A stretch of 64,000 nt of DNA from Chelydra serpentina (GCA_037349315.1 JBAIAC010000003.1:16958001-17022000), one strand, 5' to 3'; positions 31,137 to 42,800 are shown, numbered from the stretch's first letter. The notes: generated by a model not told the origin, from the sequence alone. Numbers and translations are program-made.

Positions 31137-31650
31137 GCCTAACCCTAGGCCACAGCCTGGGGCTCTCTCAGGCTGGAGCTCCCCAGCTCCTCAGGCTCTG
31201 CTCCAATCTAGGCACTTGGTCAGGTCCCTGCAGCCAAGCCCTTCCCTCTCTAAAGACAGAGAGAGAGTGTCTCTCCAGGCCCACTGCTCTCTTATAAGGG
31301 CCAGCTGGGCCCTGATGAACTGGCCACAGCTGTGGCTGCCTTGCTCATCAGCCCACCTCCCATTGGTATTCCCCAGGAGGTGGGCGGGCACAAGCCCGCC
31401 CACTGCTAAAAGCTCCTCCCCCAGCCTAGCGGGAGGGACCACTAGACCCAGGGGCCAAGTAAATCCGGGGGACAACTAATGAAAAAACAGGGAACAAGTG
31501 AGGGTCAAAGGTTCAAAACAAGGAGACCGGATGGGGAGACCGAGCAGAGAACCCCGGACAGCGCCCACTGCTCCCCAAAGCTGTCGAGGGAGCCAGCGGA
31601 CGCTGCCCAGTGGAACTCTGCCCGGATCCGTGACACAAGGGAGGATCGGA
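31137..31650 (-). mobile_element. Second, 5'-truncated Tx1 LINE tail followed by LTR-like sequence (direct repeat copy 2)
   Basis: The minus strand encodes the last about 50 residues of ORF2 (31,480-31,650), then the same 3' untranslated and LTR-like sequence as 22,880-23,235. It sits just upstream, in transcription direction, of the full-length copy and points the same way, so the two are head to tail. Confidence 0.8.
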
Positions 31651-31805
31651 GTTCATCAGCCCAGCTTCTGAGCCTCAGCCCTCTCCCAGGGCTATTTCCA
31701 GCCCCTCCGGGCAGGAGCGGGGTTCCACCCCGCTACACAATCACATTCAGACCAAATTCTCTGTGGCCTTTCAGGTAGAGCAATGTCTGAGGGGAACAAT
31801 ATTAG

Positions 31806-32105
31806 GGCCTGGTTTACATTAAAAAGAGATTTTTACATAGCTGTGTTTACATTAAAAATAGATTTTTACACTGAATGCTGTGAAAAATTCACACCCCTGA
31901 GCAATGTAGCTACCCCGACCTAACCTCTGGTGTAGACTTGACTAGGTCAAAGGAAAAATGCTTCTGTCAACAAACATTCTGACACTTCAGGAGGAGGATT
32001 ACCTACAATGAAGGAAAAACACCCTCTAGTGCTTTTGGCGGTGTCTACACTACAGTGCCACAGCAACAGCACCGTAGTACCCATAGTGTAGACATGGCTA
32101 GGTCT
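31806..32105. mobile_element. MITE-like repeat(s) with GGTTTACA/GTGTAGAC ends
   Basis: GGGCCTGGTTTACATTAA at the left, GGTGTAGACTTGACTAGGTC in the middle, GGTGTCTACACTACAGTG at 32,040 and TAGTGTAGACATGGCTAGGT at the right are alternating partial inverted repeats. The segment CACACCCCTGAGCAATGTAG is also found, slightly altered, in the MITE at 16.8 kb. Confidence 0.5.
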
Positions 32106-33518
32106 CCTCTGCTTCAGTTTCAACCAGTGCTGTTTATGGAGGATCTGGATGTGTTGGGAGAACTTCATGTCACAGATGTAAGCAGAGTCAGGATGAGCTC
32201 TACCCTGACATCTGGTGGTGAGTTGTGTAAAGGGATGTCAGGGGCTAATCTTGTTTGCATGGACACACCCACCCTGCAAAGCATGATGGACCGCATGCCC
32301 AAATGGTCACCTTGACTGCTGTGGGAGCCCCAGTTTATCTGTTATTGGGGCAGGAAGAATAAAGTGTTGTTACCCTGATGATGTGAATCAAGGACAGTGA
32401 GCTTTTGTTATGATGAAGGGACTTGCCCTTAGCTAAGCAGCACTTGCTAGGCGAGGGACATGGATTCCAAAACCCAGTGAATTGAGAGAGGCTGGGGATA
32501 GGTATTTGTATCTGGTGGTGTTGGTGTCTTCTCAGGGTCTGAAATGTCAATTGTATCTCCCTCCCCCCACTGTGGAATATCAGAGCTAATTTTGAGTTCC
32601 TTAGGAGTCTAACCACAGGCTGCTGAGTTGGAATCACTCTGGGCCACGTGTGCAAATGAGCACACTGGCTTCTCTAACTACAAGCTGAAATCACTAAAAA
32701 GCTGAAATTGTTATGAGCTGAAATCACTGAGCACTGTGTTAAGTAGTGGGGGAGCTGGAAGATATATTGCTGCGTGGCTAGCGGAGCTGTTGGCGGGACA
32801 GCCGGAGCGGCTTGCGGGCCGGCTGACGGAGCGGAGCTGCTGGCGGAGCGGAGCAGTTGGCGGGACAGCCGGAGCGGCTTGCGGGACGGCTGAGCAGAGT
32901 GACTTGTGGGATGGCTGGCGGGGCGGAGCGGAGCAGAGCCGAGCGAAGCCCCACGAAGGGACGGGGGAGTCAGCTTTGAGCCACGTAAGGTGCCCCTTAC
33001 CTCTCCCCTCCCCATTTCTACCCAGACTGGGGGGGGTGTAACATTCTGCAGAGGAACTTTTGAACTCTGGGTCTGGACTTTTGGGACTTTGGGTGATTTT
33101 GGGGGTTGCTGGACTCAAGAACCAAAGGGAAAGGACATGGCCAATTTGCTGGGGTGGGTCGTTGCTCACAGTTTGGTTTACAAATCCTAGATGTGGTGTT
33201 TCCCCAACAAAATGCTGCATTGTTTCTCTCTGTCATTGAAAGGTTTTTCTACACTCAGACTCTGTGCTTGCGAGAGGGGAAGTACTGCCTCTTAGAGGCG
33301 CCCGGGGGAGGTGATATATATTTGTCCCAGGTCACTGGGTGGGGGCTCGAGCCTGTTTTGCATTGTGTTATTGGAATGGAACTCCTAGATACGGAACCTG
33401 GCCCTTGTTGCTGCCGACTCTGACTGGCAGAAGGGTTACACAAGATTTCATTTGTATGCATGCCCTGCCTGGCTGGAGGGGAAGTACTGGGCTCTTTAAC
33501 ATCAGTGCACAGGGATCT
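32106..33518. repeat. No genes; GC-rich LTR-like repeat around 32,720-33,430
   Basis: 32,106-32,720 shows nothing recognisable. From about 32,760 there are short GGAGCGG/GCGGGACAGCC subrepeats, then a TTACCTCTCCCCTCCCC tract and a unique-looking stretch. The texture resembles an LTR or its internal leader, but I could not define ends or a target duplication. Confidence 0.35.
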
Positions 33519-33625
33519 GTATCTGCACTGGCTGCCCATTGGCTTTCATGTGGCGTTTAAAGTGTTGGTTTAGACATGAAGAGCCTTAAATGCTCTGGGA
33601 CCCTCCTACTTGAGAGACACCTCAC
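33519..33625 (+). mobile_element. L2-type LINE reverse transcriptase C-terminal fragment
   Basis: The plus strand reads LYLHWLPIGFHVAFKVLV, a stop, then ALNALGPSYLRD. This matches the LHWLPV..RI.FKVL...YKAL.GL.P.YL pattern near the end of L2-clade reverse transcriptases. It is short and decayed. Confidence 0.55.
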
Positions 33626-33639
33626 TTTACATGCCATGA

Positions 33640-34721
33640 CACTGCTCCATGGATAGACAGGGGGAAAAGGGAGGAGGTGTTGCCTTATATATTAAAAATG
33701 TACACACTTGGACTGAACTGGAGATGGACATAGGGGACAGAAGTGTTTAGAGTCTCTGGGTTTGGCTAAAAGGGGTAAAAAACAAGGGTGATGTCATGCT
33801 AGGAGTCTACTACAGGCAACCTAACCAGGTGGAAGAGGTGGATGAGGCTTTTTTTAAACAACTAACAAAATCATCCAAAGCCCAAGATTTGGTGGTGATG
33901 GGGGACTTCAACTATCCAGATATACGTTGGGAAAATAACACAGCGGGGCACAGACTATCCAATAAGTTCTTGGACTGCATTGCAGACAACTTTTTATTTC
34001 AGAAGGTTGAGAGAGCTACTAGGGGGGAAGCTGTTCTAGATTTGATTTTAACAAATAGGGAGGAACTCGTTGAGAACTTGAAAGTAGAAGGCAGCTTGGG
34101 TGAAAGTGATCATGAAATCCTAGAGTTCACAATTCTAAGGAAGGGTAGAAGGGAGTACAGCAAAATAGAGACAATGGATTTCAGGAAAGCAGATTTTGGT
34201 AAGCTCAGAGAGCTGATAGGTAAGGTCCCATGGGAATCAAGACTGAGGGGAAAAACAACTGAGGAGAACTGGCAGTATTTCAAAGGGACACTATTAAGGG
34301 CCCAAAAGCAAACTATTCCGCTGGGTAGGAAAGATAGAAAATGTGGCAAAAGACCACCTTGGCTTAACCACGAGATCTTGCAAGATCTAAAAAATAAAAA
34401 GGAGTCATATAAAAAATGGAAACTAGGACAAATTACAAAGGATGAATATAGGCAAACAACACGGGAATGCAGGGGCAAGATTAGAAAGGCAAAGGCACAA
34501 AATGAGCTCAAACTAGCTACAGGAATAAAGGGAAACAAGAAAACTTTTTATTAATACATTAGAAGCAAGAGGAAGACCAAGGACAGGGTAGGCCCACTAC
34601 TCAGTGAGGAGGGCGAAACAGTAACAGAGATGCTTGGAAATGGCAGAGATGCTTAATGACTTCTTTGTTTCGGTCTTCACCGAGAAGTCTGAGGGAATGC
34701 CTAACATAGTTAATGCAAATG
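33640..34721 (+). mobile_element. Old CR1 LINE, 5' part (endonuclease), interrupted by a younger CR1
   Basis: The longest frame is 33,796-34,554, with [45 protein letters not shown] and [10 protein letters not shown], the C-terminal half of a CR1 APE endonuclease and its linker. The endonuclease sequence begins further left (near 33,652) behind an in-frame stop at about 33,748. The element stops at 34,721 where the younger CR1 begins and resumes at 37,102. Sequence after 34,554 is frameshifted. Protein identity to the younger CR1 is moderate, so they are different subfamilies. Confidence 0.8.
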
Positions 34722-37101
34722 GAAGTTTTTGGAAAGTGTAGGGGACAATTTCCTGGTGCAAGTGCTGGAGGAACCAACTAGGGGAAAAGCTCTTCTTGAC
34801 CTGCTACTCACAAACAGGGAAGAAATAGTAGAGGAAGCAATAGTGGATGGGAACCTGGGAGGCAGTGACCATGAGATGGTCGAGTTCAGGATCCTGACAC
34901 AAGGAAGAAAGGAGAACAGTAGAATACAGAGACTGGACTTCAGAAAAGCAGACTTTGACTCCCTCAGGGAACTGATGGGCAAGGTCCCCTGGGAGAATAA
35001 CATGAGGGGGAAAGGAGTCGAGGAAAGCTGGCTGTATTTTAAAGAAACCTTATTGAGGTTGCAGGAACAAACCATCCCGATGTGTAGAAAGAAAAGTAAA
35101 TATGGCAGGCGACCAGCTTGGCTTAACAGTGAAATCCTTGCTCGTCTTAAACACAAAAAAGCAGCTTACAAGAAGTGAAAGATTGGACAAATGACCAGGG
35201 AGGAGTATAAAAATATTGTTCAGGCATGCAGGAGTGAAATTAGGAAGGCCAAATCACACTTGGAGTTGCAGCTAGCTGGAGATGTTAGGTGTAACAAGAA
35301 GGGTTTCTTCAGGTATGTTAGCAACAAGAAGAAAGTCAAGGAACGTGTGGGCCCCTTGCTGAATGAGGGAGGGAACCTTGTGACAGAGGATGTGGAGAAA
35401 GCTAGTGTACTCAATGCTTTTTTTGCCTCTGTCTTCACAGAGAAGGGCAGCTCCCAGATGGCTGCACTCCGCAGCACGGTATGTGGAGGAGGTGACCAGC
35501 CCTCTGTGGAGAAAGAAGTAGTTCGGGACTATTTAGAAAAGCTGGACGAACACAAGTCCATGGGGCCGGATGCACTGCATCCGAGGGTGCTAAAGGAGTT
35601 GGCCGATGTGATTGCAGAGCCATTGGCCATTATCTTTGACAAATCATGGCAATCGGGGGAGGTCCCGGATGACTGGAAAAAAGCGAATGTAGTGCCCATC
35701 TTTAAAAAAGGGAAGAAGGAAGATCCGGGGAACTACAGGCCAGTCAGTCTCACCTCAATCCCTGGAAAAATCATGGAACAGGTCCTCAAGGAATCAATTT
35801 TGAACCACTTAAAGGAGGGGAAAGTGATCAGAAACAGTCAGCATGGATTCACCAAGAGCAAGTCATGCCTGACTAACCTAATTGCCTTCTATGATGAGAT
35901 AACTGGCTCTGTGGATGAGGGGAAAGCAGTGGATGTGCTATTTCTTGACTTTAGCAAAGCTTTTGATACAGTCTCGCACAGCGTTCTTGCCAGCAAGTTA
36001 AAGAAGTATGGGCTGGATGAATGGACGGTAAGGTGGATAGAAAACTGGCTGGATGGTCGTGCTCAACGGGTAGTGATCAATGGCTCCATGTCTAGTTGGC
36101 AGCCGGTATCAAGTGGAGTGCCCCAAGGGTCGGTGCTGGGGCCGGTTTTGTTCAATATCTTCATCAACGACCTGGAGGATGGTGTGGACTGCACCCTTAG
36201 CAAGTTTGCAGATGACACTAAACTGGGAGGAGTGGTTGATACGCTGGAGGGTAGGGATAGGATACAGAGGGACCTAGACAAATTAGAGGATTGGGCCAAA
36301 AGAAATCTGATGAGGTTCAACAAGGACAAGTGCAGAGTCCTGCACTTAGGACGGAAGAATCCCATGCACTGCTACAGACTAGGGACCGAATGGCTGGGCA
36401 GCAGTTCTGCAGAAAAGGACCTAGGGGTTACAGTGGACGAAAAGCTGAATATGAGTCAACAGTGTGCCCTTGTTGCCAAGAAGGCTAACGGCATTTTGGG
36501 CTGTATAAGTAGGGGCATTTCCAGCAGATCGAGGGACGTGATTATTCCCCTCTATTCGGCACTGGTGAGGCCTCATTTGGAGTACTGTGTCCAGTTTTGG
36601 GCCCCACACTACAAGAAGGATGTGGATAAATTGGAAAGAGTCCAACGGAGGGCAACAAAAATGATTAGGGGGCTGGAGCACATGACTTATGAGGAGAGGC
36701 TGAGGGAACTGAGATTGTTTAGCCTGCAGAAGAGAAGAGTGAGGGGGGATTTGATAGCTGCTTTCAACTACCTAAAAGGGGGTTCCAAAGAGGATGGATC
36801 TAGACTGTTCTCAGTGGTAGAAGATGACAGAACAAGGAGTAATGGTCTCAAGTTGCAGAGGGGGAGGTTTAGGTTGGATATTAGGAAAAACTTTTTCACT
36901 AGTAGGGTGGTGAAGCACTGGAATGGGTTACCTAGGGAGGTGGTGGAGTCTCCTTCCTTGGAGGTTTTTAAGGTCAGGCTTGACAAAGCCCTGGCTGGGA
37001 TGATCTAGTTGGGGTTGGCCCTGCTTTGAGCAGGGGGTTGGACTAGATGACCTCCTGAGGTCCCTTCCAACCCTGAGATTCTATGATTCTATGATTCTAT
37101 G
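34722..37101 (+). mobile_element. Young CR1 LINE, 5'-truncated, nested in the old CR1
   Basis: It starts mid-endonuclease and ends with the CR1-type 3' repeat (ATTCTATG)n at about 37,070-37,101. AAATG occurs immediately before (34,717-34,721) and after (37,102-37,106), a plausible target duplication. The frame 34,729-37,008 contains endonuclease end, linker and complete reverse transcriptase ([35 protein letters not shown]). It has a single nonsense codon, TGA at 35,176-35,178, where the sister copy at 54-57 kb has TGG. Confidence 0.85.
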
Positions 37102-38730
37102 AAATGGGAAGGGGGAAGGTTTAGAAGATAAAATAAAAAAAGAACAAGTTAAAAATCACTTAGATAAGTTAGATGCCTGCAAGTCACCAGGACCTGATGA
37201 AATGCATCCTAGAATACTCAAGGAGCTAATAGAGGAGGTATCTGAGCCTCTAGCCATTATCTTTGGTAAATCATGGGAGACAGGAGAGATTCCAGAAGAC
37301 TGGAAAAGGGCAAATATAGTGCCCATCTATAAAAAGGGAAATAAAAACAACCCAGGAAACTACAGACCAGTTAGTTTAACTTCTGTGCCAGGGAAAATAA
37401 TGGAGCAAGTAATTAAGGAAATCAACTGCAAACACTTGGAAGGTGGTAAGGTGATAGGGAATAACCAGCATGGATTTGTAAAGAACAAATCATGTCAAAC
37501 CAATGTGATAGCTTTCTTTGATAAGATAACGAGTCTTGTGGATAAGGGAGAAGCGGTGGATGTGGTATACCTAGACGTTAGTAAGGCATTTGATATGGTC
37601 TCGCATGATATTCTTATCAATAAACTAGAGAAATACAACTTAGATGGGGCTACTATAAGGTGGGTGCACAACTGGCTGGATAACCGTACTCAGAGAGTAG
37701 TTATTAATGGTTCCCAATCCTGCTGGAAAGGTATAACGAGTGGGGTTCCGCAAGGGTCTTTTTTGGGACCGGCTCTGTTCAATATCTTCATCAACGACTT
37801 GGATATTGGCATAGAAAGTACGCTTATTAAGTTTGCAGATGATACCAAACTGGGAGGGATTGCAACTGCTTTGGAGGATAGGGTCATAATTCAAAATGAT
37901 CTAGACAAATTGGAGAAATGGTCAGAGGTAAACAGGATGAAGTTTAATAAGGACAAATGCAAAGTGCTCCACTTAGGTAGGAACAATCAGTTTCACACAT
38001 ACAGAATGGGAGGAGACTGTCTAGGAAGGAGTACGGCAGAAAGGGATCTAGGGGTTATAGTGGACCACAAGCTAAATATGAGTCAACAGTGTGATGCTGT
38101 TGCAAAAAAAGCAAACCTGATTCTGGGCTGCATTAACAGGTGTGTTGTGAGCAAGACACGAGAAGTCGTTCTTCCGCTCTACTCTGCGCTGGTTAGGCCT
38201 CAACTGGAGTATTGTGTCCAGTTCTGGGCACCGCATTTCAAGAAAGATGTGGAGAAATTGGAGAGGGTCCAGAGAAGAGCAACAAGAATGATTAAGGGTC
38301 AAGAGAACATGACCTATGAAGGAAGGCTGAAGGAATTGGGTTTGTTTAGTTTGCAAAAAAGAAGACTGAGAGGGGACATGATAGCGGTCTTCAGGTATCT
38401 AAAAGGGTGTCATAAGGAGGAGGGAGAAAACTTGTTCATCTTAGCCTCTGAGGATAGAACAAGAAGCAATGGGCTTAAACTGCAGCAAGGGAGGTTTAGG
38501 TTGGACATTAGGAAAAAGTTCCTAACTGTCAGCGTGGTTAAACACTGGAATAAACTGCCTAGGGAGGTTGTGGAATCTCCATCTCTGGAGATATTTAAGA
38601 GTAGGTTAGATAAATGTCTATCAGGGATGGTCTAGACAGTAATTGGTCCTGCCATGAGGGCAGGGGGCTGGACTCGATGACCTCTCGAGGTCCCTTCCAG
38701 CCCTTGAATCTATGAATCTATGGATGCAAC
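37102..38730 (+). mobile_element. Old CR1 LINE, 3' part (reverse transcriptase and 3' end)
   Basis: The frame 37,202-38,635 (477 residues) carries [45 protein letters not shown] and [10 protein letters not shown], ending [11 protein letters not shown]. The 3' end has GAATCTATGAATCTATGG. It continues the element left at 34,721; the reverse transcriptase part is open throughout. Confidence 0.82.
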
Positions 38731-39262
38731 CTAGTTACAGTGCCCTTCTCCCTAACAGACACAAACGTGGGACCCTTTCCTCCCTGGGTTTTAGTTGAAT
38801 GCAGAACCAACTCTGAGACAACTGCACTATTCTCTTCATTTTCAAGTCCCTTCATCACCAGTCCCCACCCTACCTATCACCTCTAATTCGCTATCAAGCT
38901 GTGGATGCTCATCTCTGATCTGCCCAGCCTCTATTGTCCACTTGTTACATTTTGAAACAAAACTTTTTGTTTCTTCCCAGGCTGTCCCACCCACTTGAGA
39001 GGATTCCGCACCCCCCCCCAATAAACACCCCCACAGCTACCTCATTATCCTCCTCCAAATTCCACCTGAAAACTCTTTTTTTGACAAGATGTCTTCAAAA
39101 AACTTGACTATAATGAGGCTGCTGGTGTGCTGAGACCATGGCCTGTCATGCTGACAGGCCATGAACAACTGTCTTGTTGTTTCCTTGCACTTCTGGTCAT
39201 CTGTCCTCACATTGCCTGTTGTGGATAAGTTTACCGGGTGAGGGATTTACAATAGAGGATGT
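38731..39262. other. No genes; one perfect hairpin at 39,137-39,163
   Basis: CATGGCCTGTCA and TGACAGGCCATG are perfect 12-base arms around a 3-base loop. Nothing else is recognised in this stretch. Confidence 0.6.
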
Positions 39263-40146
39263 GTGGCAAGCAGGGTGCTTGGGGCGGCAAAACAAGCTGG
39301 TGCTTGGGGCGGCACATTTCTAGGGGCGGCATTCTGGCACCGGCCATGCCGCCCCTAGAAATGTGCCCCGGCCGGCCGCCCCAACTCACCTCCGCTCTGC
39401 ACCGCCGGCTTTCGCACGCCACCGCCAGCTCAGCTTCTCCCCGAGCGGCGGCGCGCGAAACACGTGTTTCGCGCGCCGCTTCTCCCTCTCCCTCCCAGGC
39501 TCTTAAGCCTGGGAGGGAGTGGGAGAAGAGAACACTAGTGGCCATGACACTCGTCTCCCCCTCCCTCCCAGGCATGCCTCACTCGCCCCGGCGCTCTGGC
39601 CGGGGAGAGCGGGGCCACGGGCATGCCGCCCTCCCCGCCGGCGCTCCGGCCTGGGGAGAGCGGTGCAGCCTTGCTCCCCGCTGGCCAGGGGGAGCAGGGC
39701 CGCCGGCATGCCCCGCTCGCTCCCCGCTGGCACTCCGGCCGGGGAGAGCGGGGCCCCGGGCATGCCGCCCTCCTCGCCAGCAGTCTGGCCGGGGAGAGCG
39801 GGGCCACGGGCATGCCCCACTCGCTCCCCGCCACCGGAGAAAGCGGGGCCACCAGCATGCCCTGCTCGCTCCCCACCGGCGCTCCAGCCGGGGAGAGAGT
39901 GGTGCCGTGGGCATGCCCGCTGGCTCCCCGCCGGCGCTCCGGCCGGGGAAAGCGGGGCATCCAGCATGCCGCGCTCACTCCCCACCGGCCAGGGAGAGCG
40001 GGGCCACAGGCAGAGAGGCGAGGTGGGAGGGTTGTTTCGGCGGGCGTTGGGGGGGGTTGGTTTTTTTGTTTCTGGGGCGGCATTTGGGCTGTTGTTGTTT
40101 TTTTGCTTGGGGCGGCAAAAACATTAGAGCCGCCCCTGGTGGCAAG
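39263..40146. mobile_element. Non-autonomous hAT transposon with 8-bp target duplication
   Basis: GTGGCAAG flanks the element at 39,263-39,270 and 40,139-40,146; 8 bp is the hAT hallmark. The element (39,271-40,138) starts CAGGGTGCTTGGGGCGGC and its other end, read on the minus strand, starts CAGGGGCGGCTCTA. Inside are three consecutive inverted repeats (39,311-39,520). A GC-rich minisatellite of roughly 60-bp units with GGCCGGGGAGAGCGGGGC runs over about 39,570-40,010. Open frames across it are repeat artefacts. No transposase is encoded. Confidence 0.75.
39448..39479. repeat. Perfect 32-bp palindrome centred on CACGTG
   Basis: The arm GCGGCGCGCGAAACAC and its exact reverse complement meet at the centre, making an E-box-like CACGTG flanked by CGCG. 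It is the middle one of three inverted repeats in the hAT element; the others are 39,311-39,332/39,346-39,367 (22-bp arms) and about 39,489-39,520. Confidence 0.85.
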
Positions 40147-40364
40147 CTTCATGGTCCTCAGAGAAAATAACAAAAATATAAAAATACACTAGTCAGATTA
40201 GATTTACCAGAAACTATAAACTGTTCAGACTCAGTTTCAGAATGTGTGTAAATTGTCTTGCTTTCAGACACTATCTGTATAGACATTTTATTAAAGTACA
40301 AATACATGAATTGAAAATGTATCTATTTTATACAGGATCAAAGAGACTATTGTATTGGGACCAG

Positions 40365-42800
40365 ATTCATAGACACACAGACTTTAAGGTCAGAAGGGAC
40401 CATTATGATCATCTAGTCTGACCTCCTGCACAATGCAGGCCACAGTATCTCACCCACCCACTCCTGCAATAATCCTCCCACCTACTGAAGTCCTCAAATC
40501 ATGGTTTAAAGACATCAAGATGCAGAGAATCCTCCGGTAAGTGACCCATGCCCCATGCTGCAGAGGAAGGCGAAAAACCTCCAGGGCCTCTGCCAATCTA
40601 CCCTGGAGGAAAATTTCTTCCCCATCCCAAATATGGCGATCAGCTGAACCCTGAGCATGTGGGCAAGACTCACCAGCCAGACACACAGGAAAAAGTTCTC
40701 TGTAGTAAATTCTAACATCCCATCACCGGCCATTGGGCCTATTTACCACTGATAGTCAAAGGTCAATTAATTGCCAAGATCATGTTATCCCATCAAACCA
40801 TCCCCTCCATAAACTTATCTAGCTTAATCTTGAATCCAGATAGGTCTTTTGCCCCCACTGCTTCCCTTGGAAGGCTGTTCCAGAACTTCACTCCTCTGAT
40901 GGTTAGAAACCTTCGTCTAATTTCAAGTCTCAACTTCCTGATGGCCAGTTTATATCCATTTGTTCTTGTGTCCACATTGGTACTGAGCTGAAAAAATTCC
41001 CCTCCCTCCCAGGTATTTATCCCTCTGATATATTTAAAGAGAGCAATCATATCTCCCCTCAGCCTTCTTTTGGTTAAGGTAAACAAACCAAGCTCCTTGA
41101 GTCTCCTTTCATAAGACAGGTTTTCCATTCCTCGGATCATCCTAGTGGCCCTTCTTTGTACCTGTTCCAGTTTGAATTCATCCTTCTTAAACATGGGAGA
41201 CCAGAACTGCACACAGTATTCCAAATGAGGTCTCACCAATGCCTTGTATAACGGTACTAACACCTCCTTGTCCCTACTGGAAATACCTCGCCTAATGCAT
41301 CCCAAGACCGCATTCATGTTTTTCACGGCCATATCACATTGGCGGCTCATAGTCATCTTGTGATCAACCAGTACTCCAAGGTCCTTCTCCTCTTCCGTTA
41401 CTTCCAACTGATGCGTCCCCAGCTTAGAACTAAAATTGTTGTTATTAATCCCTAAATGCATAACCTTACACTTCTCACTATTAAATTTCATCCTATTACT
41501 ATTACTCCAGTTTACAAGGTCATCCAGATCTTCCTGTAGGATATCCCAATCCTTTTCTGAATTGGCAATACCTCCCAACTTTTTGTTATCCACAAACTTT
41601 ATTAACACCCTCCCACTTTTGGTGCCGAGGTCAGTAATAAAAAGATTAAATAAAATTGGTCCTAAAACTGATCCCTGAGGAACTCCACTAGTAACCTCCC
41701 TCCAGCCTGACAGTTCACCTTTCAGTATGTTCCGCTGTAGTCTCCCTTTTAGCCAGTTCCTTATCCACCTTTCAATTTTCATATTGATCCCCATCTTTTC
41801 CAATTTAACCAATAATTCCCCATGTGGTACTGTATCAAATCCCTTACTGAAATCGAGGTAGATTAGATCCACTGAGTTTCCTTTGTCTAAAAAATCTGTT
41901 ACCTTCTCAAAGAAGGAGATCAGGTTGGTTTGGCACGATCTACCTTTTGTAAAGCCATGTTGTAATTTGTCCCAATTGCCACTGACCTCAATGTCCTTAA
42001 CTATTTTCTCCTTCAAAAAATTTCCCAAGACCTTGCATACTACAGATGTCAAACTAACAGGCCTGTAGTTACCCGGGTCACTTTTTTTCCCTTTCTTAAA
42101 AATAGGAACTATATTAGCTATTCTCCAGTCAAATGGTACAACCTGAGTTTACAGATTCATTAAAAAAATGTTTGCTAATGGGCTTGCAATTTTATGTGCC
42201 AGTTCCTTTAATATTCTTGGATGAAGATTATCTGGGCCCCCCAATTTACTCCCATTAAACTGTTCGAGTTTGGCTTCTACCTCGGATATGATAATATCTA
42301 CCTCCATATCCTTATTCCCATTTGTCATGCTGCCATTATCCCTAAGCTCCTCATTAGCCTCATTAAAGACTGTGGCAAAGTATTTGTTTAGATATTGGGC
42401 CATGCCTAGATTATCCTTAACCTCCACTCCATCCTCAGTGTTTAGCGGTCCCACTTCTTCTTTCTTTGTTTTCTTCCTATTTATATGACTATAGAACCTT
42501 TTACTATTGGTTTTAATTCCCTTTGCAAGATCCAACTCTACATGACTTTTAGCCTTTCTCACTTTATCCCTACATGCTCTGACCTTAGTAAGGTAGCTTT
42601 CCTTGTTGATCCCTCCCATCTTCCACTCCTTGTATGCTTTCTGCTTTTTCTTAATCACCTCTCTGAGATGCTTGCTCATCCAGCTTGGTCTTTCCCAACT
42701 CTTCTCTATCCCGTGCCGTCTGTCTTTCACCTACTCTTTCTGCTCAGGTTGCTTTCAACAAAAGGCAAGAGTAATTTCCTCTTCTTAATTCGGTTGCCTT
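40365..42800 (-). mobile_element. CR1 LINE on the minus strand, reverse transcriptase mutated
   Basis: The 3' end lies near 40,365 (CACACAGACTTTAAGGTCAG). The reverse transcriptase frame is 40,793-42,052: FTKGRSCQTNLISFF, YLDFSKGFDTVPH and [15 protein letters not shown] are present, but the catalytic box reads FVDNKK where relatives have FADDTK. The preceding linker frame is 42,149-42,730 ([31 protein letters not shown]). The two frames are out of register between 42,052 and 42,149. The endonuclease is missing or decayed, so the copy is 5'-truncated and dead. Confidence 0.8.

Larger units (their letters stand above)
22487..31742 (-). mobile_element. LTR-like unit (solo LTR) split by Tx1-clade LINE insertions
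   Basis: Read on the minus strand, the unit starts TGTAGCGGGG at 31,737 and ends CCCTGTCACA at 22,492. It therefore has TG...CA ends. CAATC directly flanks both ends (22,487-22,491 and 31,738-31,742), a 5-bp target duplication as made by retroviral-type integration. LTR-like sequence occupies about 31,650-31,737, 31,110-31,480 and 22,492-23,180; the rest is LINE. A TTATAAGAG box lies in the LTR on the minus strand (near 23,040 and 31,295). No internal retroviral genes were seen. Confidence 0.65.

Noticed and set aside
29953..31142. Gly/Arg-rich open frames in the Tx1 5' region
   Set aside because: Composition artefacts of G-runs, with no conserved motif.
39259..40192. Several 100-300 residue frames on both strands
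   Set aside because: They translate the hAT minisatellite and palindromes, giving repetitive low-complexity peptides.
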